Source: Caldilineaceae bacterium | GTDB lineage: Bacteria > Chloroflexota > Anaerolineae > Caldilineales > Caldilineaceae | Assembly (NCBI GenBank): GCA_028819675.1 | Contig: JAPPKT010000145.1 | Span: forward strand, 1 to 25,073 | Direction of reading: 5' to 3' | DNA: 25,073 nucleotides | Shown: positions 16,394-24,414 of the stretch, in pieces | Layout: each line of letters begins with the position of its first letter | Position numbering within the stretch: the stretch's first letter is position 1 | Notes under the pieces: generated by a model | The model's input: the letters and a program-made list of their open reading frames with translations, nothing else | What the model was told of the DNA's origin: nothing | Database searches by the model: none | Made by a program: the position numbers and the translations under genes

Positions 16394-16696
16394 TCAGGCA
16401 GCTTCAGGCTCTGCCTCATCAGCTTCTGAATCAACCGCCTTAAGTTTTCCGTCTTCATCGGTTATCCCGGTCTTTGTCAACAACCGGGCCACAGCTTCAC
16501 TGGGCTGGGCCCCGACACTTAGCCAGTGACCGGCGCGTTCGCTCTTGATGTCGACTGTAGGCGGATCGGTCATCGGATCGTAGGTGCCGATGTTTTCAAT
16601 GAAACGGCCGTCGCGCGGGCTGCGCTGGTCGGCCACGACAATGCGATAAAACGGCTTCTTTTTGGCGCCCATGCGGCGCAGACGAATGCGGACCAC
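16394..16696 (-). CDS. rpsP: 30S ribosomal protein S16, 100 aa
   Basis: A structural protein of the small ribosomal subunit needed for 30S assembly. The N-terminus [20 protein letters not shown] and the [13 protein letters not shown] motif are diagnostic. The C-terminus ends in an acidic tail rich in Glu, Asp and Ala (about 83-100), a common variation. The start is GTG at 16696 with AAGGAG nine bases upstream. It is 105 bases downstream of ffh and 15 bases upstream of khpA. Confidence 0.98.
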   Translation of the reverse strand: MVRIRLRRMGAKKKPFYRIVVADQRSPRDGRFIENIGTYDPMTDPPTVDIKSERAGHWLSVGAQPSEAVARLLTKTGITDEDGKLKAVDSEADEAEPEAA

Positions 16697-16801
16697 TGAT
16701 TACGACTCCTTGGTTTATGTCTACAAATCCTATTTCAAAAGAATTTGCCGATTACTTGCCCCGTGTTCACTTATTCTGAAGTTTATCTGCCCAATTGGCC
16801 T

Positions 16802-18193
16802 TCACGAAAGGCGACCTTGCCGCAACGACGCCAGAATGCCGTCGGAGTTCGGCTCACGGCGCCTGCGCCTGCGCCGCCTTTTCTTCTTGCTGCCTTGATC
16901 CCCCAGCATGCCTGCCTGCTTCATCATCTTCTGCATATCTCGGAAACGTTTGATGAGCTGATTGACGTCCTCGACCTTTGTGCCGCTCCCATTTGCAATG
17001 CGTCGACGTCTGCTGGCGTTGAGCAAATTGGGCAGACGCCTCTCCTGCACCGTCATGCTGTTGATGATTGCTTCGATCTGCTTCAAGTCGGAATTGATAT
17101 CCTGGGCGTCGATCTCTTTGGCCATCTGCCCCATGCCCGGAACCATCTTCAGAATATCCTGGATGGAGCCAAGTCGCTGCAGCTTCTGTAGCTGATCGCG
17201 GAAATCTTCAAAGTCGAACTGGCCGCCGGCCAGCCTCTCCTCCATCGCCAGGGCATCTTCTTCGCTGATACCGTCCGAGGCCCTTTCGATAAGCGTGAGC
17301 ACGTCGCCCATACCCAGTATTCGTCCCGCCAACCGGTCCGAGTGGAACGGTTCAAGGCCGTCCATCTTCTCGCTCGTGCCAAGAAATTTGATCGGGACGC
17401 CCGTCACCTCGCGAATACTCAGCGCGGCGCCGCCCCTGGCATCACCATCAATCTTTGTCATCACAAGCCCGGTCACTGGCACGCGTTCATGGAAGCCTTC
17501 GGCTACCGTCACGGCCTCCTGTCCCGTCATCGCATCGACTACCAACAGTACATCCGCCGGACGCGCCACCAGGCGAATCTGCTCCAACTCCTGCATCATC
17601 GCCTCGTCAATCTGCAGTCGGCCCGCCGTGTCCAGGATCAGAACAGTGTAGGCCTTCTCTCTCGCCAGGCGCAGCGCGTTCTTGACGATACTGCTCGGCG
17701 CAACATCCGTTCCCTCGCTGTGGACCGGAATATCGATCTGGCGGCCAAGCGTCTCCAGCTGCGCGATCGCCGCCGGCCGGTAAATGTCTGCCGCGACCAG
17801 TAGAGGGCGCTGCCCTTGCTTGCGCAGACGCAGGGCCAGCTTGGCGGCCATCGTCGTCTTGCCCGCACCCTGCAGTCCCACCAGCATGAGCACGTTGGGC
17901 GGCGGCCCCGACAGGTTGAGCGGCGCCGGTTCACCCAGAAGCTTGACCAACTCTTCGTTGACGATCTTGACAACCTGCTGCGCCGGCGTAAGGCTTTCCA
18001 TCACCTCCACACCGATCGCCCGCTCCTTGATCCGGCCGACAAACTCTCTGACCACCTTATAGTTGACATCGGCCTCAAGCAGAGCCAGCCTTACTTCACG
18101 CAGAGCCGCGTTGACATCGCGTTCAGAGAGCCTGCCGCGAGTGGCCAGATTATCAAAAACGTCTTGCAGCTTGTCGGACAAACTTTCGAACAC
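16802..18193 (-). CDS. ffh: Signal recognition particle protein Ffh, 463 aa
   Basis: Ffh binds signal sequences emerging from the ribosome and, with 4.5S RNA, delivers them to FtsY. The N domain (1-85) is followed by the GTPase domain: GLQGAGKTT (106-114), AADIYRPAAIAQLE (134-147), DTAGRLQID (188-196) and TKIDGDARGGAALS (246-259). The methionine-rich M domain (about 325-430) includes the SRP RNA-binding ASRRRRIANGSGT (393-405), VPGMGQM and MQKMMKQAGML. The C-terminus carries KKK followed by eight arginines. The start is GTG at 18193 with a GGGAAAGAG site. It is first in the rpsP-khpA-rimM-dprA-manC operon, behind a good promoter. Confidence 0.98.
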   Translation of the reverse strand: MFESLSDKLQDVFDNLATRGRLSERDVNAALREVRLALLEADVNYKVVREFVGRIKERAIGVEVMESLTPAQQVVKIVNEELVKLLGEPAPLNLSGPPPNVLMLVGLQGAGKTTMAAKLALRLRKQGQRPLLVAADIYRPAAIAQLETLGRQIDIPVHSEGTDVAPSSIVKNALRLAREKAYTVLILDTAGRLQIDEAMMQELEQIRLVARPADVLLVVDAMTGQEAVTVAEGFHERVPVTGLVMTKIDGDARGGAALSIREVTGVPIKFLGTSEKMDGLEPFHSDRLAGRILGMGDVLTLIERASDGISEEDALAMEERLAGGQFDFEDFRDQLQKLQRLGSIQDILKMVPGMGQMAKEIDAQDINSDLKQIEAIINSMTVQERRLPNLLNASRRRRIANGSGTKVEDVNQLIKRFRDMQKMMKQAGMLGDQGSKKKRRRRRRRREPNSDGILASLRQGRLS

Positions 18194-18249
18194 GAACTCT
18201 TTCCCGCTTACTTCTCTGTCCCGGTACCCGGAGAAGACACAGAAACCGT

Positions 18250-18279
18250 ATTATAGGCTAGAACGGGTGTGTTAGCCAA
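18250..18279 (-). promoter_or_regulatory. Promoter of the ffh operon
   Basis: On the minus strand TTGGCT (18279-18274) and a perfect TATAAT (18255-18250) are separated by 18 bases. Transcription would start near 18243, giving a leader of about 50 bases before the GTG of ffh. Confidence 0.65.
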
Positions 18280-18394
18280 ATTCCCGGCTGCACGAGTCAT
18301 TCTCAGGCCCGTACCGCCATTCTCTCAAAGTCTATAATGACTTGAGCTTTTCTGCCAATGGAGATGCTGGCTAGGGAGTCAAGGAGGAGGGGGC

Positions 18395-18445
18395 ATGAAT
18401 GCGTCAGAACGCCAAAACTGTGGAGATTGCTGTGGCCTCACCTAG
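18395..18445 (+). CDS. Possible 16-aa small ORF with strong ribosome binding site
   Basis: In the 248-base gap between ffh and the phosphatidyltransferase gene, the plus strand has a very strong AAGGAGGAGG (18381-18390) just before ATG at 18395. The frame encodes a 16-residue peptide, MNASERQNCGDCCGLT, with three cysteines, and stops at TAG (18443-18445). Upstream, TATAAT (18333-18338) could be a -10, but no -35 is visible. A second ATG at 18399 opens a 61-codon frame antisense to the lipid synthase gene. The purine-rich motif could be chance; this is a weak call based on the signal, not on homology. Confidence 0.2.
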   Translation: MNASERQNCGDCCGLT

Positions 18446-19050
18446 TTACCGGCATGCTGCTTACTACGGGACGGCGAAGTACGTGAGTAAACTTCATAGA
18501 TGCGCTGGACCGCCGTTATGTTCGTCATCACGGCCAGCACCCACAAGACCGGCAGAACAAAGCCCAGGATCAGTCCGGCAATGAGCAGAACGAGACGTTC
18601 AGGCCTCTGGAGAATACCGACTTTACATTCAACGTCCAGCCCTTCAGCCCTTGCCCGCGTATAGCTTACTGCCCAGGAACCCACCAGAGTAAGGAAGATT
18701 AGAAGTAGGTGGGTCTGGGAGCTGCCCTCATTGGCGTAGTAAACAGCCAGCCCCAGAAACGTAATGCTTTCCGAATAGCGATCCAGTGTGCTGTCCAGAA
18801 AAGCGCCGAACTTGCTTTCCGATTGGCCGAGGCGGGCCAAAGCGCCGTCGACCATATCGAACATTGCCGCCACCCACAACACGCCGCCTCCTATACGCAG
18901 GCTTCCTGTCGCCAGAATCGCCGCCGCGCCAATTGTCAACGCAAAGCCGGCAAAGGAAACCATGTTCGGAGTCACACCGATACTATGCAGCCAGCGGACG
19001 ATTGCTCCTACCGCGGACGAAAGCAATGGTCGAACGTACTTCGCCAACAT
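18442..19050 (-). CDS. CDP-alcohol phosphatidyltransferase family protein, 202 aa
   Basis: An integral membrane enzyme that swaps CMP of a CDP-lipid (or CDP-alcohol) for an alcohol to make phospholipid head groups. The metal-binding signature is complete: DMVDGALAR (65-73), then Gly82, Asp86 and Asp90, with the exact D-x2-D-G-x2-A-R-x8-G-x3-D-x3-D spacing. About six hydrophobic helices follow the family layout, including FAGFALTIGAAAIL and LVLLIAGLILGFVLPVLWVL. Candidate products are phosphatidylinositol-phosphate or phosphatidylglycerol-phosphate; the sequence cannot decide. It starts with ATG at 19050 and has its own strong promoter. Confidence 0.92.
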   Translation of the reverse strand: MLAKYVRPLLSSAVGAIVRWLHSIGVTPNMVSFAGFALTIGAAAILATGSLRIGGGVLWVAAMFDMVDGALARLGQSESKFGAFLDSTLDRYSESITFLGLAVYYANEGSSQTHLLLIFLTLVGSWAVSYTRARAEGLDVECKVGILQRPERLVLLIAGLILGFVLPVLWVLAVMTNITAVQRIYEVYSRTSPSRSKQHAGN

Positions 19051-19108
19051 CGATCGCTATCTTTCTGACTCACTAGGGAAAGCTGGTGAATTCCGGAAAG
19101 TCCGGGGC

Positions 19109-19137
19109 AGTATACAACCAACATTGCATGATGGCAA
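19109..19137 (-). promoter_or_regulatory. Promoter of the CDP-alcohol phosphatidyltransferase gene
   Basis: On the minus strand TTGCCA (19137-19132), a 17-base spacer and TATACT (19114-19109) differ from the sigma-70 consensus at one base in each hexamer. Transcription would start near 19102, about 50 bases before the ATG at 19050. This is the best promoter match found in the window. Confidence 0.7.
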
Positions 19138-19227
19138 TAGGCCTTCAAACAACTGCCGCCCGAATCTGCAAGGAACTTATGCACACCTTCCCGTTACCGA
19201 CAGCAAGTCTCCTGAACCTCTTTGGAA

Positions 19228-20016
19228 TCAGTCGTTTACCGGTTGGCCATGCATGGAAATCGGATTTGCATAGAACTGCCCGCCCCGCAGTGAACCGAGT
19301 GTGAATCCCCACCCGTCTCGCTGCCGAGTCGCCCGTTGTGAACCCGGATCAAGTATGTACGCGGTAGCAGGGGTCGTGATCGAAACAGTATCTTCAAAAG
19401 ACGTGACATGAGCGTAGTGAATGTGCCCGCTCAATATTGCATGAACGCGGTGACCGGAAACTGCCTCCGCGAGATCTTCTGGGTTGTTCAGGCAATGTTC
19501 GCTCAACGGCTCAACTGTACTGAAGACCGGCGGGTGGTGAATTGCGATCAGATTGCCAAGCGGGGCCGGCTTGCGCAGCTCTTCGGCAAGCCAGGCCAAC
19601 TGAGGCTCGTCTAGGTCGCCATATACTGCGTCTTGCAACTTGCTGTCCAACATGATCACCCGCAATCCACCTAACATCTTGCTATGGTAGTAGCGCCGCG
19701 ATTCGTCCTCGGACTCCTCTCCCAACACGACGCGTCGAAAGTGAATCCGGCAATCATGATTCCCCAGCCCAAGAATAAGCGGCGCGCCGAACTCTCGCAG
19801 CTCATCTAGCACTGAGTTTAGCCTTCTGTATTCGGATTCCTTTCCGTCGTTGACCAGATCCCCGCTCAGAATGAAAAAATCGGGGCTGACGTCCATGTCC
19901 TGAATAAGCCCAATGACATCGCGCAGCTTGTCAGTTGTCCGCCGCCCATAGAGCAGCTCCTCTTCATCCGGCAGAATATGCAGGTCCGTCAGATGCACAA
20001 AGGTCATGTCGGTCAT
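19228..20016 (-). CDS. Calcineurin-like metallophosphoesterase (CpdA-like), 262 aa
   Basis: A two-metal phosphoesterase resembling class III cyclic-nucleotide phosphodiesterases. The five metal-binding blocks are visible in order: HLTDLHI (8-14, Asp11 and His13), SGDLVNDG (51-58, Asp53), GLGNHDCR (83-90, Asn and His), AIHHPPVFS, and SGHIHYAH. The open frame extends to 20979 but that part runs antisense through ettA. I therefore use the ATG at 20016, where family similarity begins and a GGGGGAAGG site lies upstream. The gene is divergent from ettA with a 144-base gap. The actual substrate is not known. Confidence 0.9.
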   Translation of the reverse strand: MTDMTFVHLTDLHILPDEEELLYGRRTTDKLRDVIGLIQDMDVSPDFFILSGDLVNDGKESEYRRLNSVLDELREFGAPLILGLGNHDCRIHFRRVVLGEESEDESRRYYHSKMLGGLRVIMLDSKLQDAVYGDLDEPQLAWLAEELRKPAPLGNLIAIHHPPVFSTVEPLSEHCLNNPEDLAEAVSGHRVHAILSGHIHYAHVTSFEDTVSITTPATAYILDPGSQRATRQRDGWGFTLGSLRGGQFYANPISMHGQPVND

Positions 20017-20160
20017 TGTTGTTGCACCTTCCCCCTCTGGGGCTATATATTGAGAGAATGACGTCCAATGCCAGCCAAATGGACCGCGGGCGGCGTGCAA
20101 GGCCCAATCATAAACGCCTAAAGGTTGCTGAACAAACACAATTAAGGGAAGAATACCGCG

Positions 20161-21840
20161 ATGAGCGACAAGATCATCTACTCCATGGTAGGTGTTGGCA
20201 AAACCTACGGACCCAACCAGCGCGTTCTTCGCGATATCAGCCTCGGTTTTTTCCTCGGGGCAAAAATCGGGGTACTGGGCCTTAACGGTGCCGGAAAATC
20301 CACCCTTCTCCGCATAATGGCCGGCGAGGAAACCCAATTCGATGGCGAAACGATTCTGGCAGAAGGCTATACGCGCGGCTTTCTGCCCCAGGAGCCCGTC
20401 CTCGACACGTCTAAAACAGTGCGCCAAATCGTAGAGGAGGGCGCGCAGGACGCTGTGGACGCGCTTGCCGAGTTTGACGCTATCAACGCCCGCTTCGGCG
20501 AGGATCTCTCTGCCGAGGAAATGGACAAGCTGATCGAAAGGCAGGGCGCCGTGCAGGACCGGCTGGACGCACTGGACGCCTGGGATCTCGACAGCCGCCT
20601 TGAACTGGCTATGGACGCGTTGCGTTGCCCCCCTGGCGATGCGCCCGTGGCTATACTCTCCGGCGGTGAACTGCGCCGTGTAGCGCTGACCAGGCTGCTC
20701 CTGAAGAAGCCCGACATCCTCCTCCTTGACGAGCCGACCAACCATCTCGACGCCCAATCCGTCGCCTGGCTGGAGCGCCACCTGCAGGAGTACGCAGGCA
20801 CCGTCATCGCCGTTACACACGATCGCTACTTTCTCGACAACGTAGCAGGTTGGATTCTCGAACTCGACCGCGGACACGGCATCCCATGGCGGGGCAACTA
20901 CTCCGGCTGGCTGGAACAGAAGCAACGGCGCCTTGCCCAGGAGGATAAGCAGGAGGGCGCACGCCAGAAAACGCTGCAAAGAGAGCTGGAGTGGCTGAAT
21001 ATGTCACCCAAAGCACAGCAGACCAAGCGCAAGTCACGCGTCAACGCCTACAACGACCTTCTCAGCCAGGAGTTTGAGGAAGCGCGTGAAGATCGGGAGA
21101 TCTACATCCCGCCCGGCCCTCGCCTGGGCGACGTGGTGATCAGGACCGAGTCCCTGACCAAGAGCTTCGGCGAGAATCTGCTGTTCGAGAACCTGACGCT
21201 CGACATTCCGCCCGGTGCCATCGTCGGCATCATCGGTGCCAACGGCGCCGGCAAAACAACTCTCTTTCGCCTCCTCACTGGCGAAGAAACACAGGACAGC
21301 GGCAGCATTCAGCAAGGCGAGACCGTTTCACTTGCTTACGTGGACCAGAGTCGCGACAGTCTCGACGCCAATAAGACCGTCTGGGAAGAGATTAGTGCAG
21401 GCAACGAGCAGCTGCTGCTGGGAAGCCGCCAGGTCAACAGTCGCGCCTACGTAGCCCGTTTCACCTTCACCGGGCAGGACCAGCAGAAAATGGTCGGTTT
21501 ACTGTCCGGTGGCGAACGCAACCGTGTCCACTTGGCCAAACTGTTGAAGAGCGGAGCCAACGTCATTTTGCTGGACGAACCCAGCAACGACCTCGACGTC
21601 AACACTCTGCGTGCACTGGAAGATGCACTGGAGACCTTCGCCGGCACCGCCCTCGTCATCTCTCATGATCGCTGGTTTCTGGACCGCGTCGCCACGCACA
21701 TTCTTGCCTTTGAAGGGGACAGCAATGTGCTGTGGTATCCAGGCAACTACAGCGAATACGAAGAGGACAGGCGCCGCCGCCTTGGTGCAGAGGCTACCCG
21801 TCCCCATCGCATCACCTATCGCAAACTGAGTCGCGCCTGA
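20161..21840 (+). CDS. ettA: ABC-F translation factor EttA, 559 aa
   Basis: EttA binds the ribosomal E site and gates entry into elongation according to ATP/ADP level. Two ATPase domains are intact. The first has GLNGAGKST (40-48), LSGGELRRVAL and LLLDEPTNHLD. The second has GANGAGKTT, LSGGERNRVHLAK and ILLDEPSNDLD. There are no membrane helices. The linker with MSPKAQQTKRKSRVNAYNDL is the P-site tRNA interaction motif region of EttA rather than of Uup or YheS, and the length is close to the 555 residues of E. coli EttA. The ATG at 20161 follows a GGGAAG site. It converges with the solenoid-protein gene 9 bases downstream. Confidence 0.95.
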   Translation: MSDKIIYSMVGVGKTYGPNQRVLRDISLGFFLGAKIGVLGLNGAGKSTLLRIMAGEETQFDGETILAEGYTRGFLPQEPVLDTSKTVRQIVEEGAQDAVDALAEFDAINARFGEDLSAEEMDKLIERQGAVQDRLDALDAWDLDSRLELAMDALRCPPGDAPVAILSGGELRRVALTRLLLKKPDILLLDEPTNHLDAQSVAWLERHLQEYAGTVIAVTHDRYFLDNVAGWILELDRGHGIPWRGNYSGWLEQKQRRLAQEDKQEGARQKTLQRELEWLNMSPKAQQTKRKSRVNAYNDLLSQEFEEAREDREIYIPPGPRLGDVVIRTESLTKSFGENLLFENLTLDIPPGAIVGIIGANGAGKTTLFRLLTGEETQDSGSIQQGETVSLAYVDQSRDSLDANKTVWEEISAGNEQLLLGSRQVNSRAYVARFTFTGQDQQKMVGLLSGGERNRVHLAKLLKSGANVILLDEPSNDLDVNTLRALEDALETFAGTALVISHDRWFLDRVATHILAFEGDSNVLWYPGNYSEYEEDRRRRLGAEATRPHRITYRKLSRA

Positions 21841-21849
21841 ACACAGACG

Positions 21850-23634
21850 TTACGCCTGGCCTGCCAACTCCCTTGCCTGCTCCCTCAGACGCTCTCGCTC
21901 CACCCGCAACGCGGGGCAGCCGATGATCTCCGCGATCTCTTCTGCCTCCAGGTCGGCCAGTTGGGAAAACCTGGGAATCCCAGCCTCCCTCAGCCTCGCA
22001 GCATAAGTGGGACCAATGCCCACAATCCGGGTAAGATCGTCCGCTTCGCCCACCCTTGCTGAAGCTGAGGTCAAAGAATCGGCAACCTCCTGCCCGTCGG
22101 TGGCCGTCGTACCTTCCCCTTCCCCGCTTTCGAGAGACGCCTCTGAGGGCGCTTGGGTGGCGCCGGCTGTTGATTCAGTTAAATCTGGCAAGCCAGTTTC
22201 TGAGACGTCTGTCGTCGAGTCACCTTTATCACTGCTCCCCGGCGACGCCGCCTCACCGCTTGGGGCAGGCCCGTCCAGGTTGCCTCCCAATGCCCCCCCT
22301 GGAAGACGTCCCGAACGCCGGGCCACATGCACTACGACCGCCCCCGTACCGGTAGAGCCGATCAGCAGGGCTATTATGAAGCCGAGACAGGGAAAGATTA
22401 TCCAGGAAAACGCCGTAACGCCGGTCACGACAAGAGAACTGAGCCCAACCGAAACCAGCGGATTCCAGGTAAGCACTCCCGGTCCGGCAACGAGCTCATC
22501 CAGGCGGCGTCCCAGCCAACAGCAGGTCACGGTCCAGCCGCAAAGCAAAACCAGTGCCAGCAATGCCAGAAGCGGCAACGCAAGCAGGGCAAAGCAGATG
22601 GTAATGGTCAGAATGGCGGCCAGAACTGCTGACCCCAGAATCCCGATCGCTCCCGTTGCGAAACTGAGCGCGGTCTCCTTCTCCGCCGTGCGGGAAATCG
22701 CTCTGACCTGCTTCGGCAGCAACCAGGCAAACAGAAGGACAAGACCGGTGATCAGCAGCGTCCACAAGAAGGCCTGTACCAGCTTGCCCAGAAAGACAAG
22801 CAACCAGGGCGTTCGATCATTAGCCGCATGGGCACGCGCCGTGGCGGCTGCTTCGCGTTGCAGCTCGGCCTGCTCTCGCGCGGCTTCTGCCGCATCTTCC
22901 ACTGCTTCTGCCCACTCTTCCGCTGCTTCCTCCGCCGCTTCTGCCCACTCCTCCGCGGCCTCCTCTGCCGCTTCTGCCGCCTCCTCTACTGAAATTCGAC
23001 GCCGGTCGGACAGGGCCCGAACTTCCTCTCCTGACTCTTCCGAAACAACGACCTGCGCAACTGGACCGGCGGGCTGCTTGGGCGGGTCCGGTTCGGCGGG
23101 CGGCGCCGGCGCCGCTGAATAGAGATTCGGTTGCGCCACGCTATTCGTGTAAATGCGCCAGCTGATGCCTCCATCCACGCGCGCGTCCGGATCCTGCTCT
23201 ATCCTTCCACCGACAACTCTGACGTTGCCGCCGACGTGTGAGTGTCCGGCCAGCTCAACGTCGCCGCCGACAACAGCAACATTACCGCCGATCACCGAAG
23301 ATCCCGCTACCTCCGCATCGCCGCCGACCACACTCACATTGCCACCGACTTGTGCGTGCCCTTTCAATTCAGCATCACCGCCGACAACAACAAGATTGCC
23401 GCCAATCTGCCCTTCCAGAGTCAGGTCGTCCCCGACGACCATCAGGTTTCCTGAAATGTGCTCGTCTTCACTGATGTGCACGTCGCCGCCGAACACGGCA
23501 ACATTGCCCTGCAAAGGTCTGCCACTGAATTCGTTTCGCCCTTGCCTGGACTGTGTGAACAGAAAAATGATCGCCCCAAGCGCGAAAATGAGCATGAACG
23601 CCGTCCAGCATCCGGCTCTGCGCAACGACTTCAT
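21850..23634 (-). CDS. Solenoid (polymer-forming) / coiled-coil / membrane / HhH fusion protein, 594 aa
   Basis: A composite envelope protein. Residues 10-27 form a signal anchor. Residues 43-154 hold six repeats starting GN(V/L) with VVGGD turns, about 19 residues each, like bactofilin or polymer-forming beta-helices. Residues 170-210 are Pro/Ala-rich. Residues 215-272 are an Ala/Glu helix with an exact 11-residue repeat, EEAAEEWAEA. About four to five membrane helices follow (277-306, 326-350, 352-373, 392-411, 412-436), then an acidic Ser/Thr/Gly linker (440-528). Residues 531-572 form a helix-hairpin-helix, DDLTRIVGIGPTYAARLREA, like domains fused to membrane or division proteins. The ATG at 23634 has an AAGGGA site. 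It is downstream of the sigma/anti-sigma genes by 160 bases. Confidence 0.85.
   Translation of the reverse strand: MKSLRRAGCWTAFMLIFALGAIIFLFTQSRQGRNEFSGRPLQGNVAVFGGDVHISEDEHISGNLMVVGDDLTLEGQIGGNLVVVGGDAELKGHAQVGGNVSVVGGDAEVAGSSVIGGNVAVVGGDVELAGHSHVGGNVRVVGGRIEQDPDARVDGGISWRIYTNSVAQPNLYSAAPAPPAEPDPPKQPAGPVAQVVVSEESGEEVRALSDRRRISVEEAAEAAEEAAEEWAEAAEEAAEEWAEAVEDAAEAAREQAELQREAAATARAHAANDRTPWLLVFLGKLVQAFLWTLLITGLVLLFAWLLPKQVRAISRTAEKETALSFATGAIGILGSAVLAAILTITICFALLALPLLALLALVLLCGWTVTCCWLGRRLDELVAGPGVLTWNPLVSVGLSSLVVTGVTAFSWIIFPCLGFIIALLIGSTGTGAVVVHVARRSGRLPGGALGGNLDGPAPSGEAASPGSSDKGDSTTDVSETGLPDLTESTAGATQAPSEASLESGEGEGTTATDGQEVADSLTSASARVGEADDLTRIVGIGPTYAARLREAGIPRFSQLADLEAEEIAEIIGCPALRVERERLREQARELAGQA
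22900..22965 (-). repeat. Two tandem 33-bp units encoding an 11-residue helical repeat
   Basis: Residues 224-245 of the solenoid protein are two copies of an 11-residue unit, EEAAEEWAEAA and EEAAEEWAEAV. Alanine and glutamate dominate, with one tryptophan per unit, and related half-units flank both sides. An 11-residue period favours a hendecad coiled coil. Confidence 0.8.
23173..23508 (-). repeat. Six coding repeats of about 57 bp (beta-solenoid turns)
   Basis: Repeats begin at residues 43, 62, 79, 98, 117 and 136 with GN(V/L), spaced 19, 17, 19, 19 and 19 residues. Four of the six share the core VVGGD or FGGD, and the last has VVGGR. The regular glycine and valine pattern is what a stacked right-handed beta-helix needs. 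Confidence 0.85.
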
Positions 23635-23794
23635 TCGGCGATTCCCTTCAACACAAACAACGGGGCCACTTTTCGTTCTACGTCTCCGCCCGCCAGCACA
23701 CTCTTACTCGGATCGTTCAGGCTGGAGCAGCCCAAAAACGTACAAAGTGTTCTGCAACCTTGAGTCCGAACGAACCTCACTATGCCCACTTCCT

Positions 23795-24397
23795 TCAGTC
23801 TTCCCAGGCCCGGGATCGGAGCGGCTGGGTCGTGCGCTGGATGATGACGCACCACACCGCCAGTGCCGCGATGACGACGACCAAATAGGTGGATGCAACG
23901 CCTAACGCTGTTGATGTCGCAGTTAATTCGACAATGACATCCCATAGCGACTGCCCAACCACCCCTGCCACCGCCCATGCCTCGCTCAGGAAGAGACCCG
24001 TTTCAGTCAATCGTTCCAAATTGGTATAGATGAGCGTCCCGGCTAAGGCGCAGACCCCGACTAGGCCCAGGGACCAGACTACAACGGTGAACACAGTCAG
24101 TATCACGCCAATCTGCAGGTTGCGCCGGCGTTCCTGAAGCGCCAGCCGCTGGGCAACGGATTGGGCAAAGCCGGGCGTCGGCATAGGTGTCGGGGCCTCT
24201 CGCAACCTGTTGTCGAGCGCCTGCCACAGCTGCCACTCGGCCCGGCACGCACTGCATCGTTCCAGGTGTCCGTCCAGCCTCTCTTTCTCACCCGCGTCCA
24301 ACATGCCGTCCAACTCCAGCGAAATCAACATCAGATACTCGCTGTGGTCCCCGGCTTTGCTGGAGGACACGCCTGCTCTGGTCAGCATATTCGACAT
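23795..24397 (-). CDS. Zinc-binding membrane anti-sigma factor, 200 aa
   Basis: It should hold the neighbouring ECF sigma factor inactive at the membrane. The cytoplasmic N-terminus has the anti-sigma zinc-finger signature: LELDGMLDAGEKERLDGHLE followed by CSAC, giving His44, Cys48 and Cys51 (HxxxCxxC). A helical linker follows, then three hydrophobic segments: about 95-124 (IGVILTVFTVVVWSLGLVGV), a weaker one near 139-159, and 168-187. Three possible start codons lie in a row; I choose the ATG at 24397, which has AGGAGG five bases upstream, whereas the ATG at 24400 is too close. The sigma stop is 17 bases upstream, so the two are co-translated from one message. Confidence 0.85.
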   Translation of the reverse strand: MSNMLTRAGVSSSKAGDHSEYLMLISLELDGMLDAGEKERLDGHLERCSACRAEWQLWQALDNRLREAPTPMPTPGFAQSVAQRLALQERRRNLQIGVILTVFTVVVWSLGLVGVCALAGTLIYTNLERLTETGLFLSEAWAVAGVVGQSLWDVIVELTATSTALGVASTYLVVVIAALAVWCVIIQRTTQPLRSRAWED

Positions 24398-24414
24398 CAT
24401 TACCTCCTGAACGC

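Noticed and set aside
20017..20979. Extension of the metallophosphoesterase frame to 583 residues
   Set aside because: It runs antisense through the start of ettA, shows no phosphoesterase similarity, and the ATG at 20016 has a ribosome binding site and begins the family match.
22007..23122. 371-residue plus-strand open frame rich in Ser and Ala
   Set aside because: It is the antisense image of the Ala/Glu coiled coil and linker of the solenoid protein, which explains its low complexity.
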